Of a DNA stretch of 41,864 bases, positions 8,539-17,010 are shown in pieces. This DNA comes from Nocardia carnea NBRC 14403 (GTDB lineage: Bacteria > Actinomycetota > Actinomycetes > Mycobacteriales > Mycobacteriaceae), in NCBI RefSeq assembly GCF_000308515.1, contig NZ_BAFV01000008.1, positions 1 to 41,864 on the forward strand, read 5' to 3'. Both the position numbers and the translations under genes were made by a program. A model generated the notes under the pieces. That model saw only the letters and a list, made by a program, of their open reading frames with translations. It was not told where the DNA came from and searched no databases. How positions within the stretch are numbered: the stretch's first letter is position 1; every line of letters begins with the position of its first letter.

Positions 8539-10134
8539 GTGACCCTCGCCGATCGATCGGCCCTCAGCAACCCCACCGCAACCGATGAGACGGAGAACCC
8601 GCCTCGTGAGGAATGCGGAGTCTTCGGAGTCTGGGCTCCGGGGGAGGACGTGGCCAAACTCACCTACTACGGCCTGTATGCGTTGCAGCACCGCGGTCAG
8701 GAGGCAGCGGGTATCGCGGTCTCCGACGGTTCGCAGGTGCTGGTTTTCAAAGACCTCGGACTGGTGAGCCAGGTCTTCGACGAGCAAACCCTCGCCGCCA
8801 TGCCCGGCCATGTGGCCATCGGCCACTGCCGGTACTCGACCACCGGTGCTACCACCTGGGAGAACGCGCAGCCGATCTTCCGGACCACCGCCGTCGGTTC
8901 CGGGCTCGCGCTCGGCCACAACGGCAACCTGGTCAACACCGCCGAATTGGCCGACCGGGCGCGTGAACTCGGCCTCGTCGGCGGCCCCGGCCGCCCCGGT
9001 GCCGTCTCGGCCACCTCCGATTCCGATGTGATGACAGCCCTGCTGGCCCATGCCGCCGCCGATTCGAGTATCGAACAGGCCGCCATGGAGCTGCTGCCCA
9101 CCGTGCGCGGCGCGTTCTGCCTGACGTTCATGGACGAGCACACCCTCTATGCCGCCCGCGACCCGCACGGAGTGCGCCCGCTGGTACTCGGCCGGCTGGA
9201 CCGCGGCTGGGTGGTCGCCAGCGAAACCGCCGCCCTCGATATCGTCGGCGCCTCCTTCGTCCGCGAGATCGAGCCCGGGGAGCTGCTGGCCATCGACGCC
9301 GACGGTGTGCGGTCGCTGCGTTTCGCCAACCCCGAACCCAAGGGTTGCGTATTCGAATACGTCTACCTGGCCCGTCCGGACAGCGCCATCGCCGGCCGGT
9401 CCGTCCACGCGACGCGGGTCGAGATCGGCCGCCGCCTCGCCGGCGAACACCCCGTCGACGCCGACCTGGTGATTCCCGTCCCGGAGTCCGGTACACCGGC
9501 CGCGGTCGGCTACGCCCAGGGCTCCGGTGTGCCCTACGGGCAGGGGTTGATGAAGAACGCCTATGTCGGCCGCACCTTCATCCAGCCCAGCCAGACCATC
9601 CGGCAGCTCGGAATCCGGCTGAAACTCAACCCCTTGCGTGAGGTGATCCGGGGCAAGCGGCTGATCGTGGTCGACGATTCCATCGTCCGCGGCAATACCC
9701 AGCGCGCCCTGATCCGGATGCTGCGCGAAGCAGGCGCCCTCGAAATCCATGTCCGGATCGCTTCGCCGCCGGTGAAGTGGCCGTGTTTCTACGGAATCGA
9801 TTTCGCCTCCCGCGCGGAACTCGTCGCAAACAACGCCGGTACCGACCCGGACGGCCCCACCGGTACGGCCGCCGACCCGGCGGCACTGCACGATATGGTC
9901 GAGGGCGTACGCCGGTCCATCGGCGCCGATACCCTGGGCTACATCTCGCTCGACGGTATGATCGCCGCCACCGAACAGCCCAGCTCCCGGCTGTGTGCCG
10001 CATGTTTCGACGGCCACTACCCGATCCCGTTGCCCACCGAAGCCTCCATCGGCAAGAACCTCCTGGAATTCGGCGGCCGGTCGCCGAGCCTGCTCACCGA
10101 AAACGCCAACGCCAGCGCCCTCAGCCGGCCGTGA
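8539..10134 (+). CDS. purF: Amidophosphoribosyltransferase PurF
   Basis: PurF catalyses the committed step of purine synthesis, making phosphoribosylamine from PRPP and glutamine. The 531-residue protein has an N-terminal Ntn glutaminase domain with the nucleophile Cys26 in R-E-E-C-G-V-F-G, preceded by a short propeptide that is normally removed. It also has G-L-Y-A-L-Q-H-R-G-Q-E and the PRPP loop V-V-D-D-S-I-V-R-G-N-T. Cysteines in K-W-P-C-F-Y-G and L-C-A-A-C-F fit the 4Fe-4S cluster ligands of the Bacillus-type enzyme. The GTG at 8539 is preferred over the ATG at 8497 because AGGGAG lies 6 nt upstream and the ATG overlaps the predicted -10 box. Confidence 0.96.
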   Translation: MTLADRSALSNPTATDETENPPREECGVFGVWAPGEDVAKLTYYGLYALQHRGQEAAGIAVSDGSQVLVFKDLGLVSQVFDEQTLAAMPGHVAIGHCRYSTTGATTWENAQPIFRTTAVGSGLALGHNGNLVNTAELADRARELGLVGGPGRPGAVSATSDSDVMTALLAHAAADSSIEQAAMELLPTVRGAFCLTFMDEHTLYAARDPHGVRPLVLGRLDRGWVVASETAALDIVGASFVREIEPGELLAIDADGVRSLRFANPEPKGCVFEYVYLARPDSAIAGRSVHATRVEIGRRLAGEHPVDADLVIPVPESGTPAAVGYAQGSGVPYGQGLMKNAYVGRTFIQPSQTIRQLGIRLKLNPLREVIRGKRLIVVDDSIVRGNTQRALIRMLREAGALEIHVRIASPPVKWPCFYGIDFASRAELVANNAGTDPDGPTGTAADPAALHDMVEGVRRSIGADTLGYISLDGMIAATEQPSSRLCAACFDGHYPIPLPTEASIGKNLLEFGGRSPSLLTENANASALSRP

Positions 10135-10214
10135 CACGGCGCCGCCGCGGGCGGCGCGGGGTTCGGCCCGTAAGCAAACATAGGGGTAGCACCCCGCGCG
10201 CCGGAGCCGCGCCA

Positions 10215-10220
10215 TAGACT
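10215..10220 (+). promoter_or_regulatory. Predicted -10 box of purM
   Basis: TAGACT fits TANNNT. Transcription would begin near 10227, giving a leader of about 40 nt with GGAG at 10251-10254 before the ATG at 10268. Confidence 0.45.
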
Positions 10221-10267
10221 CAGACCAGGCAATTATCCGCGGATTCGGTTTGGAGCTTCCCCCGACA

Positions 10268-11347
10268 ATGACTGAGCAGAACGCTACCGGTGCCGGTGCC
10301 TCCTATGCCGAAGCAGGCGTGGATATCGAGGCCGGTGACCGGGCCGTCGAGTTGTTCGCCCCGCTGGCGCGTAAGGCCACCCGCCCCGAGGTGCAGGGCG
10401 GACTGGGTGGTTTCGCCGGGCTGTTTGCGCTGAAGAAGAACTATCGGGAGCCCCTGCTCGCATCCTCCACCGACGGTGTCGGCACCAAGATCGCGGTTGC
10501 GCAGGCCATGGACAAGCACGACACCGTAGGCCTGGATCTGGTGGCGATGGTCGTCGACGATCTGGTGGTATGCGGTGCCGAACCGCTGTTCCTGCAGGAT
10601 TACATCGCCGTCGGCAAGGTAGTGCCGGAACGGGTCGCCGAACTGGTCTCCGGTATCGCCGAGGGATGTGTCCGCGCCGGGTGCGCATTGCTGGGCGGGG
10701 AAACCGCAGAACACCCCGGAATGATGGGTGCCCAGGATTACGATCTGTCGGCCACCGGCGTCGGTGTGGTGGAGGCCGATGAGCTACTCGGCCCGGACCG
10801 GGTGCGCCCCGGCGATGTGGTGATCGCCATGGGATCGTCCGGTCTGCATTCCAACGGTTACAGCCTGGCCCGCAAGGTGCTGCTGGAGATCGACCGGATG
10901 GCGTTGAGCGGGCATGTGGAGGAGTTCGGCCGCACCCTCGGTGAGGAACTGCTGGAACCGACCCGGATCTACGCCAAGGACTGCCTGGCGCTGATCGCCG
11001 AGACCGATGTCCGCACCTTCTCCCATATCACCGGCGGCGGTCTGGCGGCCAACTTGGCTCGGGTGCTACCGGCCGGGCTGGTGGCCGAACTGGATCGTGG
11101 ATCGTGGAGCCCGGCACCGGTGTTCAAGATGATCGCGCAACGGGGCCGGGTGGACCGCGCCGAGATGGAGAAGACGTTCAACATGGGCGTCGGAATGGTG
11201 GCCGTGGTGGCCCCCGAGGATGTCGATCGGGCGCTGGCCGTGCTCACCGCACGCCATATCGAATGCTGGACGCTGGGTACGGTGAAGAAGGCCAAGGATG
11301 CCGATGCGCCGCGTACCGTCCTCCTGGGCGACCATCCCCGTTTCTGA
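10268..11347 (+). CDS. purM: Phosphoribosylformylglycinamidine cyclo-ligase PurM
   Basis: PurM closes the imidazole ring of FGAM to form AIR, the step after FGAM synthase, using ATP. The 359-residue length is normal. It begins with S-Y-A-E-A-G-V-D-I-E-A-G-D, followed by S-T-D-G-V-G-T-K, D-D-L-V-V-C-G-A-E-P-L-F, the G-G-E-T-A-E-H-P segment and the H-I-T-G-G-G-L-A-N region, all typical. The ATG at 10268 is chosen because the family starts close to S-Y-A; an in-frame TTG at 10250 would add six residues. It lies just downstream of purF with its own predicted promoter, matching the purF-purM order of related actinobacteria. Confidence 0.96.
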   Translation: MTEQNATGAGASYAEAGVDIEAGDRAVELFAPLARKATRPEVQGGLGGFAGLFALKKNYREPLLASSTDGVGTKIAVAQAMDKHDTVGLDLVAMVVDDLVVCGAEPLFLQDYIAVGKVVPERVAELVSGIAEGCVRAGCALLGGETAEHPGMMGAQDYDLSATGVGVVEADELLGPDRVRPGDVVIAMGSSGLHSNGYSLARKVLLEIDRMALSGHVEEFGRTLGEELLEPTRIYAKDCLALIAETDVRTFSHITGGGLAANLARVLPAGLVAELDRGSWSPAPVFKMIAQRGRVDRAEMEKTFNMGVGMVAVVAPEDVDRALAVLTARHIECWTLGTVKKAKDADAPRTVLLGDHPRF

Positions 11348-12040
11348 GCCGAGCCTCAGCCCCGGGCCTGAGCATTCGATCCCACTGTGTCCCATGCACT
11401 CGCGCCGGCGGCCGGCCGCGGTTGTGGGAACCGACCCGCAGATGCCGGGCGACTCCTACCGCGAAATCGGGTGTCTTATGCCCCGGCGCCCCTGATTCGG
11501 GTAGTCGACCCGGCTCGGGTCACCGGTTCTGGCTGCAGCAGTACGTACTTCCTGGCGTTCCCCGATAGGCGTGCTGTCGGGGAATGCCCGATCTGCTTCG
11601 AATCAGCGGCGACGGCTGGTAATCCGAGGTCGCCGCTTCGGAGTCCGGCAGCGGCAGGGCCGACTGGGTAGCTCGGAGCGGCCGGCAGACCGGATTGCCC
11701 GGGAAACGACGGACCCATAGCGGCGTGAGCAGCACCGCTCGGCCGTAACGTGAACCCGATGGGCCACTGCAATCGAACAGTGCGGCTATCGATGTGCGGG
11801 ACGAAGCGATCCTTCGCCTGCGAGCCATCGGACCGAGGATGAAGAGTATGAACTGGCGACCCGTCGGTGCGGGTCGCCTGCTCACACGTTGTTCCGATTC
11901 GGCGCTGCCGACAGGGACCATTCGGACCGACTCGCCGGTTCACGTCATCCACCGCCCGGGAACCCGGCGGGGAACGGCGCGAACCGGCGTCAACGGCCAA
12001 AGCGGAGGCCCAACGGCCTCCCCCCGAACGGTTTACCTGA
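11348..12040. other. Long gene-free interval after purM
   Basis: About 690 bp lack a gene I can support; open frames here have poor amino-acid composition. Two inverted repeats are visible: TTCCCCGA/TCGGGGAA at 11558-11565 and 11577-11584, and AGCGGCGAC/GTCGCCGCT at 11605-11613 and 11629-11637. They could be terminators between the converging purM and DUF3073 genes, although they lie over 200 bp from either stop. The interval could hold decayed sequence or an unrecognised RNA. Confidence 0.4.
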
Positions 12041-12250
12041 TCAGCGGCGCCAGTCGTCGTAGTTGTCGTCCTCGTCCCATTTGGACAAGGAGTCGTCCGC
12101 GTCGTGCTCATCCGACAGGACTCCGCCACGGCGGGCGTTGTCACTACCGGAAAGCTCGCGCTGAAGGCTCGCCAAATCAGTCGTCGGCGAGCTGTACTTC
12201 AGCTCGCGAGCGACCTTGGTCTGCTTTGCCTTAGCCCGGCCACGGCCCAT
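12041..12250 (-). CDS. DUF3073 family protein
   Basis: The 69-residue protein starts M-G-R-G-R-A-K-A-K-Q-T-K-V-A-R-E-L-K-Y and ends in an acidic stretch with W-D-E-D-D-N-Y-D-D-W. A basic head and acidic tail of this length are characteristic of DUF3073, which is nearly universal in actinobacteria (Rv0810c in M. tuberculosis, recalled) and has no known function. The ATG at 12250 is supported by a GAGGGGG ribosome site and by the family start; an upstream extension to 12331 would add unlike residues. It converges on purM. A nucleic-acid or ribosome-related role is only a guess from its charge pattern. Confidence 0.9.
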   Translation of the reverse strand: MGRGRAKAKQTKVARELKYSSPTTDLASLQRELSGSDNARRGGVLSDEHDADDSLSKWDEDDNYDDWRR

Positions 12251-12412
12251 GGCTGACCCCCTCGCGTCACAGCGGGGCGGCCTGGGGATTGGTGGCGGCC
12301 CCGTTCGAATTAATATCTTCCTGACAGACACTTTAGCGCGTGTCCGGCGGTTGCGCCTCCATGAGTCGGCTATCCGGTGTATCGACCGACCGGTTTGCCG
12401 ATGTTTCGCTGC

Positions 12413-13378
12413 TCAGCCGCTAGTCGGAATCGCCTCGGGTATGGCGCGTATCACACCCACGCGGTTGCCTCCTCCGAATACCGGAGGCGCGGCGAGCTCG
12501 GCCAGTTCCGCCGACCACGCCACCCCCATGCGCTGCAGAATTGCCATGGTCAGTGGGATTCTCGCCCGGTCGGCGCCGTCATCGATCTTGTAGGCGAAGG
12601 CGCTGCCATCCGGCAACGCGCCCGCGTGCACACCGTCGGCGCCGATCTTGCAGAGCAGTCCGGGCACCGCGCGCATGGTCAGCAGATCGGGTCCGTTGGT
12701 GCCCGAAATCACCCACGGCCGGTCGCGTAGGACATCGGCGATGCGGCGTTCCGGGGTCCCCGGAACCGAGGTCGCCAGTGTTGTGAAGGCGCGTGCGAGG
12801 TTGACCAGCGCGACCGGGACGATGGGCAGGCCGCACCCGTCGATCCCGAGATCGGTTTCCGGTTCGCCGGTCACCGCGATCACCTGCGCCGCGACCGCCT
12901 GCTGCAGCGGGTGGCCGGGGTCGGTGTAACCGGCGGTCGGCCATCCGTTCAGCACACAGGTCGCCAGCATGGCGGCATGTTTGCCGGAGCAGTTCATAAA
13001 ACGTTTCGCGGGACCTTCACCGCGGTGGATCACTCCGGCGCGGGCCTTCTCGTCCATCGGCAGATCGGGCGGGCAGGCCAGATCGTCCTCGGCGAAGCCG
13101 TAGCGGTCCAGGAGACGTTCGACCAGCCGGATGTGTTCCGGCTCGCCGGTATGCGAGGCACCGGCGATGGCGAGCTCGTCCTCGTCGATCGGGTCGAAGC
13201 CGAGTTTCAGCAGGGTGAGCGCCTGCAGCGGTTTGTTGGTGGAGCGTGGATAGATCGGGACGTGCACGGAACCGGTCTCGAACGTCGGCTCACCGTCCGG
13301 TCCGACGATCACCACCGAACCGCGGTGCACACATTCGCGGAAACCGGAGCGCACCACTTCCACCAGATCGACGCTCAT
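12413..13378 (-). CDS. L-asparaginase II family protein (PF06089)
   Basis: The 321-residue protein matches the Asparaginase_II family typified by Rhizobium etli AnsA, unrelated to the E. coli type. The pattern includes R-S-G-F-x-E-x-x-H-R-G-S, Y-P-R-S-T-N-K-P-L-Q-A near residue 46, A-S-H-T-G-E-P-E-H, C-S-G-K-H-A-A-M and G-I-D-G-C-G-L-P. Family members hydrolyse asparagine to aspartate and ammonia. The ATG at 13378 is set by GGAGG 8 nt upstream; the open frame extends further but the extension is low-complexity. It is cytosolic as no signal peptide is seen. It lies downstream of, and on the same strand as, the MOSC gene. Substrate specificity is inferred from the family. Confidence 0.88.
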   Translation of the reverse strand: MSVDLVEVVRSGFRECVHRGSVVIVGPDGEPTFETGSVHVPIYPRSTNKPLQALTLLKLGFDPIDEDELAIAGASHTGEPEHIRLVERLLDRYGFAEDDLACPPDLPMDEKARAGVIHRGEGPAKRFMNCSGKHAAMLATCVLNGWPTAGYTDPGHPLQQAVAAQVIAVTGEPETDLGIDGCGLPIVPVALVNLARAFTTLATSVPGTPERRIADVLRDRPWVISGTNGPDLLTMRAVPGLLCKIGADGVHAGALPDGSAFAYKIDDGADRARIPLTMAILQRMGVAWSAELAELAAPPVFGGGNRVGVIRAIPEAIPTSG

Positions 13379-13451
13379 GCGTTGCCCTCCGAAAGTGAGC
13401 GGCCACCGCGTTCCGGGGATACCCGCACTGCCACCGACGGGCGTCGTCTGT

Positions 13452-14213
13452 TCATACGGTCGCCCCGGCTTCTCCGGCCGGAAGGGGAGGAGCCGCTGCG
13501 GCTCCCCTCGGGGTGGCCGTCGCGATCGCGGCGGGTCCGCCGGCGACCGAGTCGGTCGCCGGTCCGGCGGCGCCGCGGCGCTTCGCGTGGCGGGTGATCT
13601 GGGCGCGGACGATATCGGAGACGCTGGGTTCGGCGTCGAGCAGCAGTTCCAGTCGCCGTGGGTCCGCACCGGTGAAGACATCACGGACGGTGACGCCGTG
13701 CTCGGGAACGTGTACGACCTCGACCTCGTCACCGGCGCCGACACTGCCCTCGGTGAGCACCCGGAAGTAGCACCCGGTGTTCGCCCAGTGGGTGAAGCGG
13801 CGCACCCACTGCGGCTCACCGGCCCAATGGCCGAAGGTGGCGCAGGGGACCCGTGGTCCACTGACCTCGAACACCGCCTCGCCGACGGTGCAGCGCGCGC
13901 CGACGACGGCATCGCTGAGCGGGAGCCCGGCGATCCGCAGGTTCTCCCCGAACCAGCCGACGGGCAGTTCCCGGCCCCGTTCGGCAGACCAGTTCGCCGC
14001 GTCTTCGTCGGCGTAACCGTAGACGGCCTGGTGTACGCCGCCGTGGTCTCTCGTATTGCAGACGTGGTCGCCGTCGAGGCCGAGGCGTTGCGCCCGGACC
14101 CGCCCGGTGACGGGGCGTTTGTCGATTGCGCTGCGCCCGACCCGGCCCGGCACCGTCAGCTCGGCGTGGACGACGCAGACGGCCAGTACCCGGCCGGTGT
14201 GCCCAACCCGCAT
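13452..14213 (-). CDS. MOSC domain-containing protein
   Basis: The 253-residue protein resembles the YiiM-type MOSC family, sulfur-carrier domains related to the C-terminus of molybdenum-cofactor sulfurase. Visible marks are L-D-G-D-H, the H-G-G-V-H-Q-A-V-Y motif near residue 57, F-G-E-N-L and Cys124 in R-V-P-C-A-T-F, the expected persulfide-carrying cysteine. A downstream helical part resembling the 3-alpha domain follows, and the last 40 residues are Ala/Pro/Gly-rich and probably disordered. The ATG at 14213 has GAGAGGAG upstream. It sits between ygfZ and the asparaginase gene on the same strand with short gaps. Its physiological substrate is not evident. Confidence 0.88.
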   Translation of the reverse strand: MRVGHTGRVLAVCVVHAELTVPGRVGRSAIDKRPVTGRVRAQRLGLDGDHVCNTRDHGGVHQAVYGYADEDAANWSAERGRELPVGWFGENLRIAGLPLSDAVVGARCTVGEAVFEVSGPRVPCATFGHWAGEPQWVRRFTHWANTGCYFRVLTEGSVGAGDEVEVVHVPEHGVTVRDVFTGADPRRLELLLDAEPSVSDIVRAQITRHAKRRGAAGPATDSVAGGPAAIATATPRGAAAAPPLPAGEAGATV

Positions 14214-14253
14214 CCGCGCTCCTCTCGGATCGTCGTGCTCGATACGCGTCGGG

Positions 14254-15369
14254 TCAGCGCCCGCGGAGCCGTTCGATGGCTTGGCGGCCGGGCTGGGGGC
14301 TGTCGTCGGCGACCACCGAATCGGGGTCTACGGCCGCGGCGGTATCGTCCACGGTGAGCTGGGTATCGACCGGAATGTTGCGTTTGATCAGCGCGAGCGC
14401 GATGGGGCCGAGTTCGTAGTGGTCGATCACCGTGCCGAGCACGCCGACCGTCCGGCCGCCCGCGGTGATCGGGTCGCCGGGGGTGGGGCGTTCGTCGGCG
14501 GAGCCGTCGAGATGGAGCAGGACCAGCCGCCGCGGTGGTTTGCCGAGGTTGTGGACGCGGGCCACGGTCTCCTGGCCGCGGTAGCAGCCTTTCTGGAGAT
14601 GCACGGCGCCGTACTCGTCGGGCGCGCCGATCCAGTTCACCTCGTGCGGGATGGTGCGGTCGTCGGTGTCCACACCGATCCTGGGACGTGCGGCGGCGAC
14701 CCGCAGGGCTTCGTAGGCCCAGGAACCGGCCGGTTGCGCACCGGCTGCGGTCAGTTCGGTCCAGTGCGTCATCAGCTGATCCCGGGGGACCACGAGATCG
14801 AAGGAATCCGCGGTGGGCCAGGGCATCCGGCGCAGGAAACCGCCACCCGGAAGCGGTAGCGCCTCATACGTCTCGGGTAGCCGGTCCAGGCCGAGGGCGG
14901 GAGTCGCGGTGTGCGCGAGCGGGCCGAGCAGGCTCAGCACCGCGTAGTCCGGCTCCGCCTGCGGTTTGGCATCGGCCCAGAAAACCATCTTGCCGAGGAA
15001 GTCCAGCAGGGCCGGGCCGCGCTCGGCCTCGGTATCGATCCACACCGTTCCGGCGAGCTCGGTGAGGACGAAATGATGCTGCACCCGGCCGTTGAGGTCC
15101 AGGTCGAGGTTCTCCGCGCTGCGCCCGTCGGCCAATTCGGCGATGTGCTGGCTGGTGACGGTATGCAGCCAGGTCAGCCGCTCGGCGCCGGTGATGGAGA
15201 AGACGAAACGGTGCGACCGGTCCACGAGCGCGAGCCGTTCGTTCGCGGCGCGCTGTTCGCCGAGTGGGTCGCCGTAATGCCAGGGGACCGGAGCGTCCGG
15301 GGAGCCGGGCACAGCGGCTACGGCTCCCGGTACAGCGAGGACAGGGCTGGGTGCGGCGACCACGGACAC
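14254..15369 (-). CDS. ygfZ: YgfZ/GcvT-type folate-binding protein
   Basis: The 371-residue protein is a YgfZ/CAF17-type relative of glycine-cleavage T-protein. These proteins use tetrahydrofolate to help assemble or repair iron-sulfur clusters. The diagnostic motif K-G-C-Y-R-G-Q-E lies at 260-267 with Cys262, followed by T-V-A-R-V-H-N-L-G-K. The N-terminal part has L-V-D-R-S-H-R and the central part has the substrate-domain pattern. The GTG at 15369 follows a TAGAGT box by 6 nt, suggesting a leaderless start. In M. tuberculosis the orthologue Rv0811c also lies beside the DUF3073 and pabC-like genes (recalled). The neighbouring PLP and folate-linked pabC gene is interesting in this context. 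Confidence 0.9.
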   Translation of the reverse strand: MSVVAAPSPVLAVPGAVAAVPGSPDAPVPWHYGDPLGEQRAANERLALVDRSHRFVFSITGAERLTWLHTVTSQHIAELADGRSAENLDLDLNGRVQHHFVLTELAGTVWIDTEAERGPALLDFLGKMVFWADAKPQAEPDYAVLSLLGPLAHTATPALGLDRLPETYEALPLPGGGFLRRMPWPTADSFDLVVPRDQLMTHWTELTAAGAQPAGSWAYEALRVAAARPRIGVDTDDRTIPHEVNWIGAPDEYGAVHLQKGCYRGQETVARVHNLGKPPRRLVLLHLDGSADERPTPGDPITAGGRTVGVLGTVIDHYELGPIALALIKRNIPVDTQLTVDDTAAAVDPDSVVADDSPQPGRQAIERLRGR

Positions 15370-15375
15370 GGCTCC

Positions 15376-15381
15376 ACTCTA
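15376..15381 (-). promoter_or_regulatory. Predicted -10 box of ygfZ
   Basis: TAGAGT on the minus strand ends 6 nt before the GTG start, consistent with a leaderless transcript. Confidence 0.4.
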
Positions 15382-15415
15382 GGAGCAAAACCCGCCGGCG
15401 CGCACGGTCGGGGTG

Positions 15416-15835
15416 TCAACCAGGGGTTTCGGGTCGGTCCCGATCCGGGTGCACCGGTATCAGCGGCAGCAGGCGGGCGATTTCCGGGGCGCGGCCGCCG
15501 GAGGCATCGACCCGGCCCGCGGCGACGGCGGCCGGGAAATCCAGGAGCCCGGTCGCGAGCAACAGCCAGGTGCGCGGATCGGTTTCCACGACATTGGGCG
15601 GGTTGCCGCGGGTGTGCCGCGGACCTTCCACGCATTGGACCGCGACGAAAGGCGGAATCCGGACCTCCACCGAATGCCCGGGTGCCGCGGCGGCCAGCGC
15701 GCGGGCGGTACCCCGGACGGCGGCGGCGAGTTCCGGCCGTGCCGGGGCCGGCGAGTTCTCGTCGAGCAGCCATGCGCGCACCGCGATCACCGCCGAGCGC
15801 ACCTCGGCCGGGTCGGTCTCCGTCCGTCGAGCCAT
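15416..15835 (-). CDS. Sterol carrier family protein (SCP_3-like)
   Basis: The 139-residue protein has a helical N-terminus, a central strand segment with V-E-V-R-I-P-P-F-V-A-V-Q-C, then R-G-N-P-P-N-V-V-E-T-D-P-R-T-W-L and the ending S-G-G-R-A-P-E-I-A-R-L-L-P-L. This matches the bacterial sterol-carrier-like family found across Mycobacteriales; the W-L-L-L-A-T-G segment is the usual hydrophobic pocket region. It probably binds a hydrophobic ligand, which is unknown. The ATG at 15835 follows a TAAAGT box by 6 nt. From memory, related genomes keep this gene (Rv0807) next to purF, so its position here beside ygfZ would be a local rearrangement. Confidence 0.78.
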   Translation of the reverse strand: MARRTETDPAEVRSAVIAVRAWLLDENSPAPARPELAAAVRGTARALAAAAPGHSVEVRIPPFVAVQCVEGPRHTRGNPPNVVETDPRTWLLLATGLLDFPAAVAAGRVDASGGRAPEIARLLPLIPVHPDRDRPETPG

Positions 15836-15841
15836 GATCCG

Positions 15842-15847
15842 ACTTTA
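15842..15847 (-). promoter_or_regulatory. Predicted -10 box of the SCP-like gene
   Basis: TAAAGT on the minus strand lies 6 nt before the ATG at 15835; no ribosome site lies between, so a leaderless mRNA is likely. Confidence 0.4.
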
Positions 15848-15975
15848 ACGAGCGCCGAAACCCGGGGCCGAAACACCGGATCGCCACGCGCCGAAGTGGC
15901 GTGCTCGAGACATCGGATTGCCGGTATTGCCAGTACTGTCGATATTTGCGACCCTCACGCGGCCCGGTGTTGGCC

Positions 15976-15981
15976 TACGCT
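15976..15981 (+). promoter_or_regulatory. Predicted -10 box deciding the pabC-like start
   Basis: TACGCT ends 7 nt before the ATG at 15989. A second in-frame ATG at 15983 lies only 1 nt after the box and would be outside the transcript, so 15989 is preferred. Confidence 0.45.
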
Positions 15982-15988
15982 CATGCGC

Positions 15989-16909
15989 ATGGTGGATCGA
16001 GTACTTGTAACACTCGACGGTGAAGTCCGCGACGCGGACCAGCCGTTGTTGTATGCCGACGATCTCGGCACGTTGCGCGGTGACGGAATTTTCGAGACGG
16101 CGCTGGTCCGCGGTGGCACGGTCTGCGCGCTCGATTTCCATCTGGCCAGATTGCGTCGCTCCGCGCAGGCGCTCGATCTACCCGAACCCGATCTCGCGCG
16201 CTGGCGGGAAGCGATGGAGACCGCGGCAAAGGAATGGGGAGCCGAGACCGAGGGCGTTATGCGGCTGGTGCTGACCCGGGGCCGGGAGGGCGAACTGGGT
16301 GGTCCCAAATCGGCGGTGCGCTCGGGGGAATTGTCCGAGGCTGTTCCGGTTCCGACGACCTATGTCATGGTCACGGGGGTGCCGGAAAGGGTGGAAACGG
16401 CCAGAGCCGAGGGTGTCGCGGTGGTGACCCTGACCCGCGGTATCTCGATCGATCTCGCGCAGGCCGCCCCGTGGCAGCTGCTCGGCGCGAAAACCCTTTC
16501 CTACGCGACCAATATGGCCGCGCTGCGGTTCGCGGCCCGGATGGGCGCCGACGATGTCATCTTCACGAGTACGGAGCACCGGGTGCTCGAGGGGCCGCGT
16601 TCGACGGTGATGATCGTGCGGGACAAGCAGCTCATCACTCCGCCGGCCAAGCACGGCGTGCTGCCGGGGATAACTCAGCGGGCGCTGTACGCGGAAGCGG
16701 AACGCAAGGGTTACGACTGCCGTTACGAGCCGCTGTTCAGTGCCGACCTGTTCGACTGCGACAGCATCTGGATGCTCAGCAGTGTGACGCTGGCGGCGCG
16801 GGTCAACTCGCTGGACGGGGTTCGGCTGTCGGCGACGGATTCGGCGAACGATATCGTCGAGATGGTGGGTCGGGGGATCGAGCGGGCCGGGACGATCGCG
16901 GACTGGTGA
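15989..16909 (+). CDS. pabC: Class IV aminotransferase, probable aminodeoxychorismate lyase
   Basis: The 306-residue PLP enzyme is of fold-type IV. Aminodeoxychorismate lyase splits 4-amino-4-deoxychorismate to p-aminobenzoate and pyruvate for folate synthesis. Lys168 in L-L-G-A-K-T-L-S-Y is the likely Schiff-base residue, and R-G-D-G-I-F-E-T and the later G-I-T-Q-R-A-L segment fit the family. D-amino-acid and branched-chain aminotransferases share these features, so the activity is inferred. The neighbour ygfZ encodes a folate-binding protein, and the M. tuberculosis homologue Rv0812 occupies the same place (recalled). The start is set by the TACGCT box. An upstream open extension to 15413 is antisense to the SCP-like gene and rejected. 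Confidence 0.82.
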   Translation: MVDRVLVTLDGEVRDADQPLLYADDLGTLRGDGIFETALVRGGTVCALDFHLARLRRSAQALDLPEPDLARWREAMETAAKEWGAETEGVMRLVLTRGREGELGGPKSAVRSGELSEAVPVPTTYVMVTGVPERVETARAEGVAVVTLTRGISIDLAQAAPWQLLGAKTLSYATNMAALRFAARMGADDVIFTSTEHRVLEGPRSTVMIVRDKQLITPPAKHGVLPGITQRALYAEAERKGYDCRYEPLFSADLFDCDSIWMLSSVTLAARVNSLDGVRLSATDSANDIVEMVGRGIERAGTIADW

Positions 16910-16982
16910 GTTGTCTCGCCCGGGTTACCGGGCTGATGTGAGTTGTTGCGGAACTGTCGGTTATTTGGTGTCGGTGGACACA

Positions 16983-17010
16983 TTGATCCGGCCGTCCCGG
17001 CGCGTAATCT
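16983..17010 (+). promoter_or_regulatory. Predicted cydA promoter
   Basis: TTGATC at 16983-16988 and TAATCT at 17005-17010 are spaced by 16 bp, giving a plausible sigA-type promoter. Transcription would begin near 17017, inside the palindrome at 17011-17034. Confidence 0.5.

Noticed and set aside
8255..8542. B12-type riboswitch or small gene before purF
   Set aside because: The GGTGAAAGGCAGG text recalls parts of such elements, but the conserved core and pairing are missing, and the frame has no ribosome site.
7918..10215. 765-codon minus-strand frame opposite purF
   Set aside because: It spans the purF gene and its promoter and has no recognisable domain.
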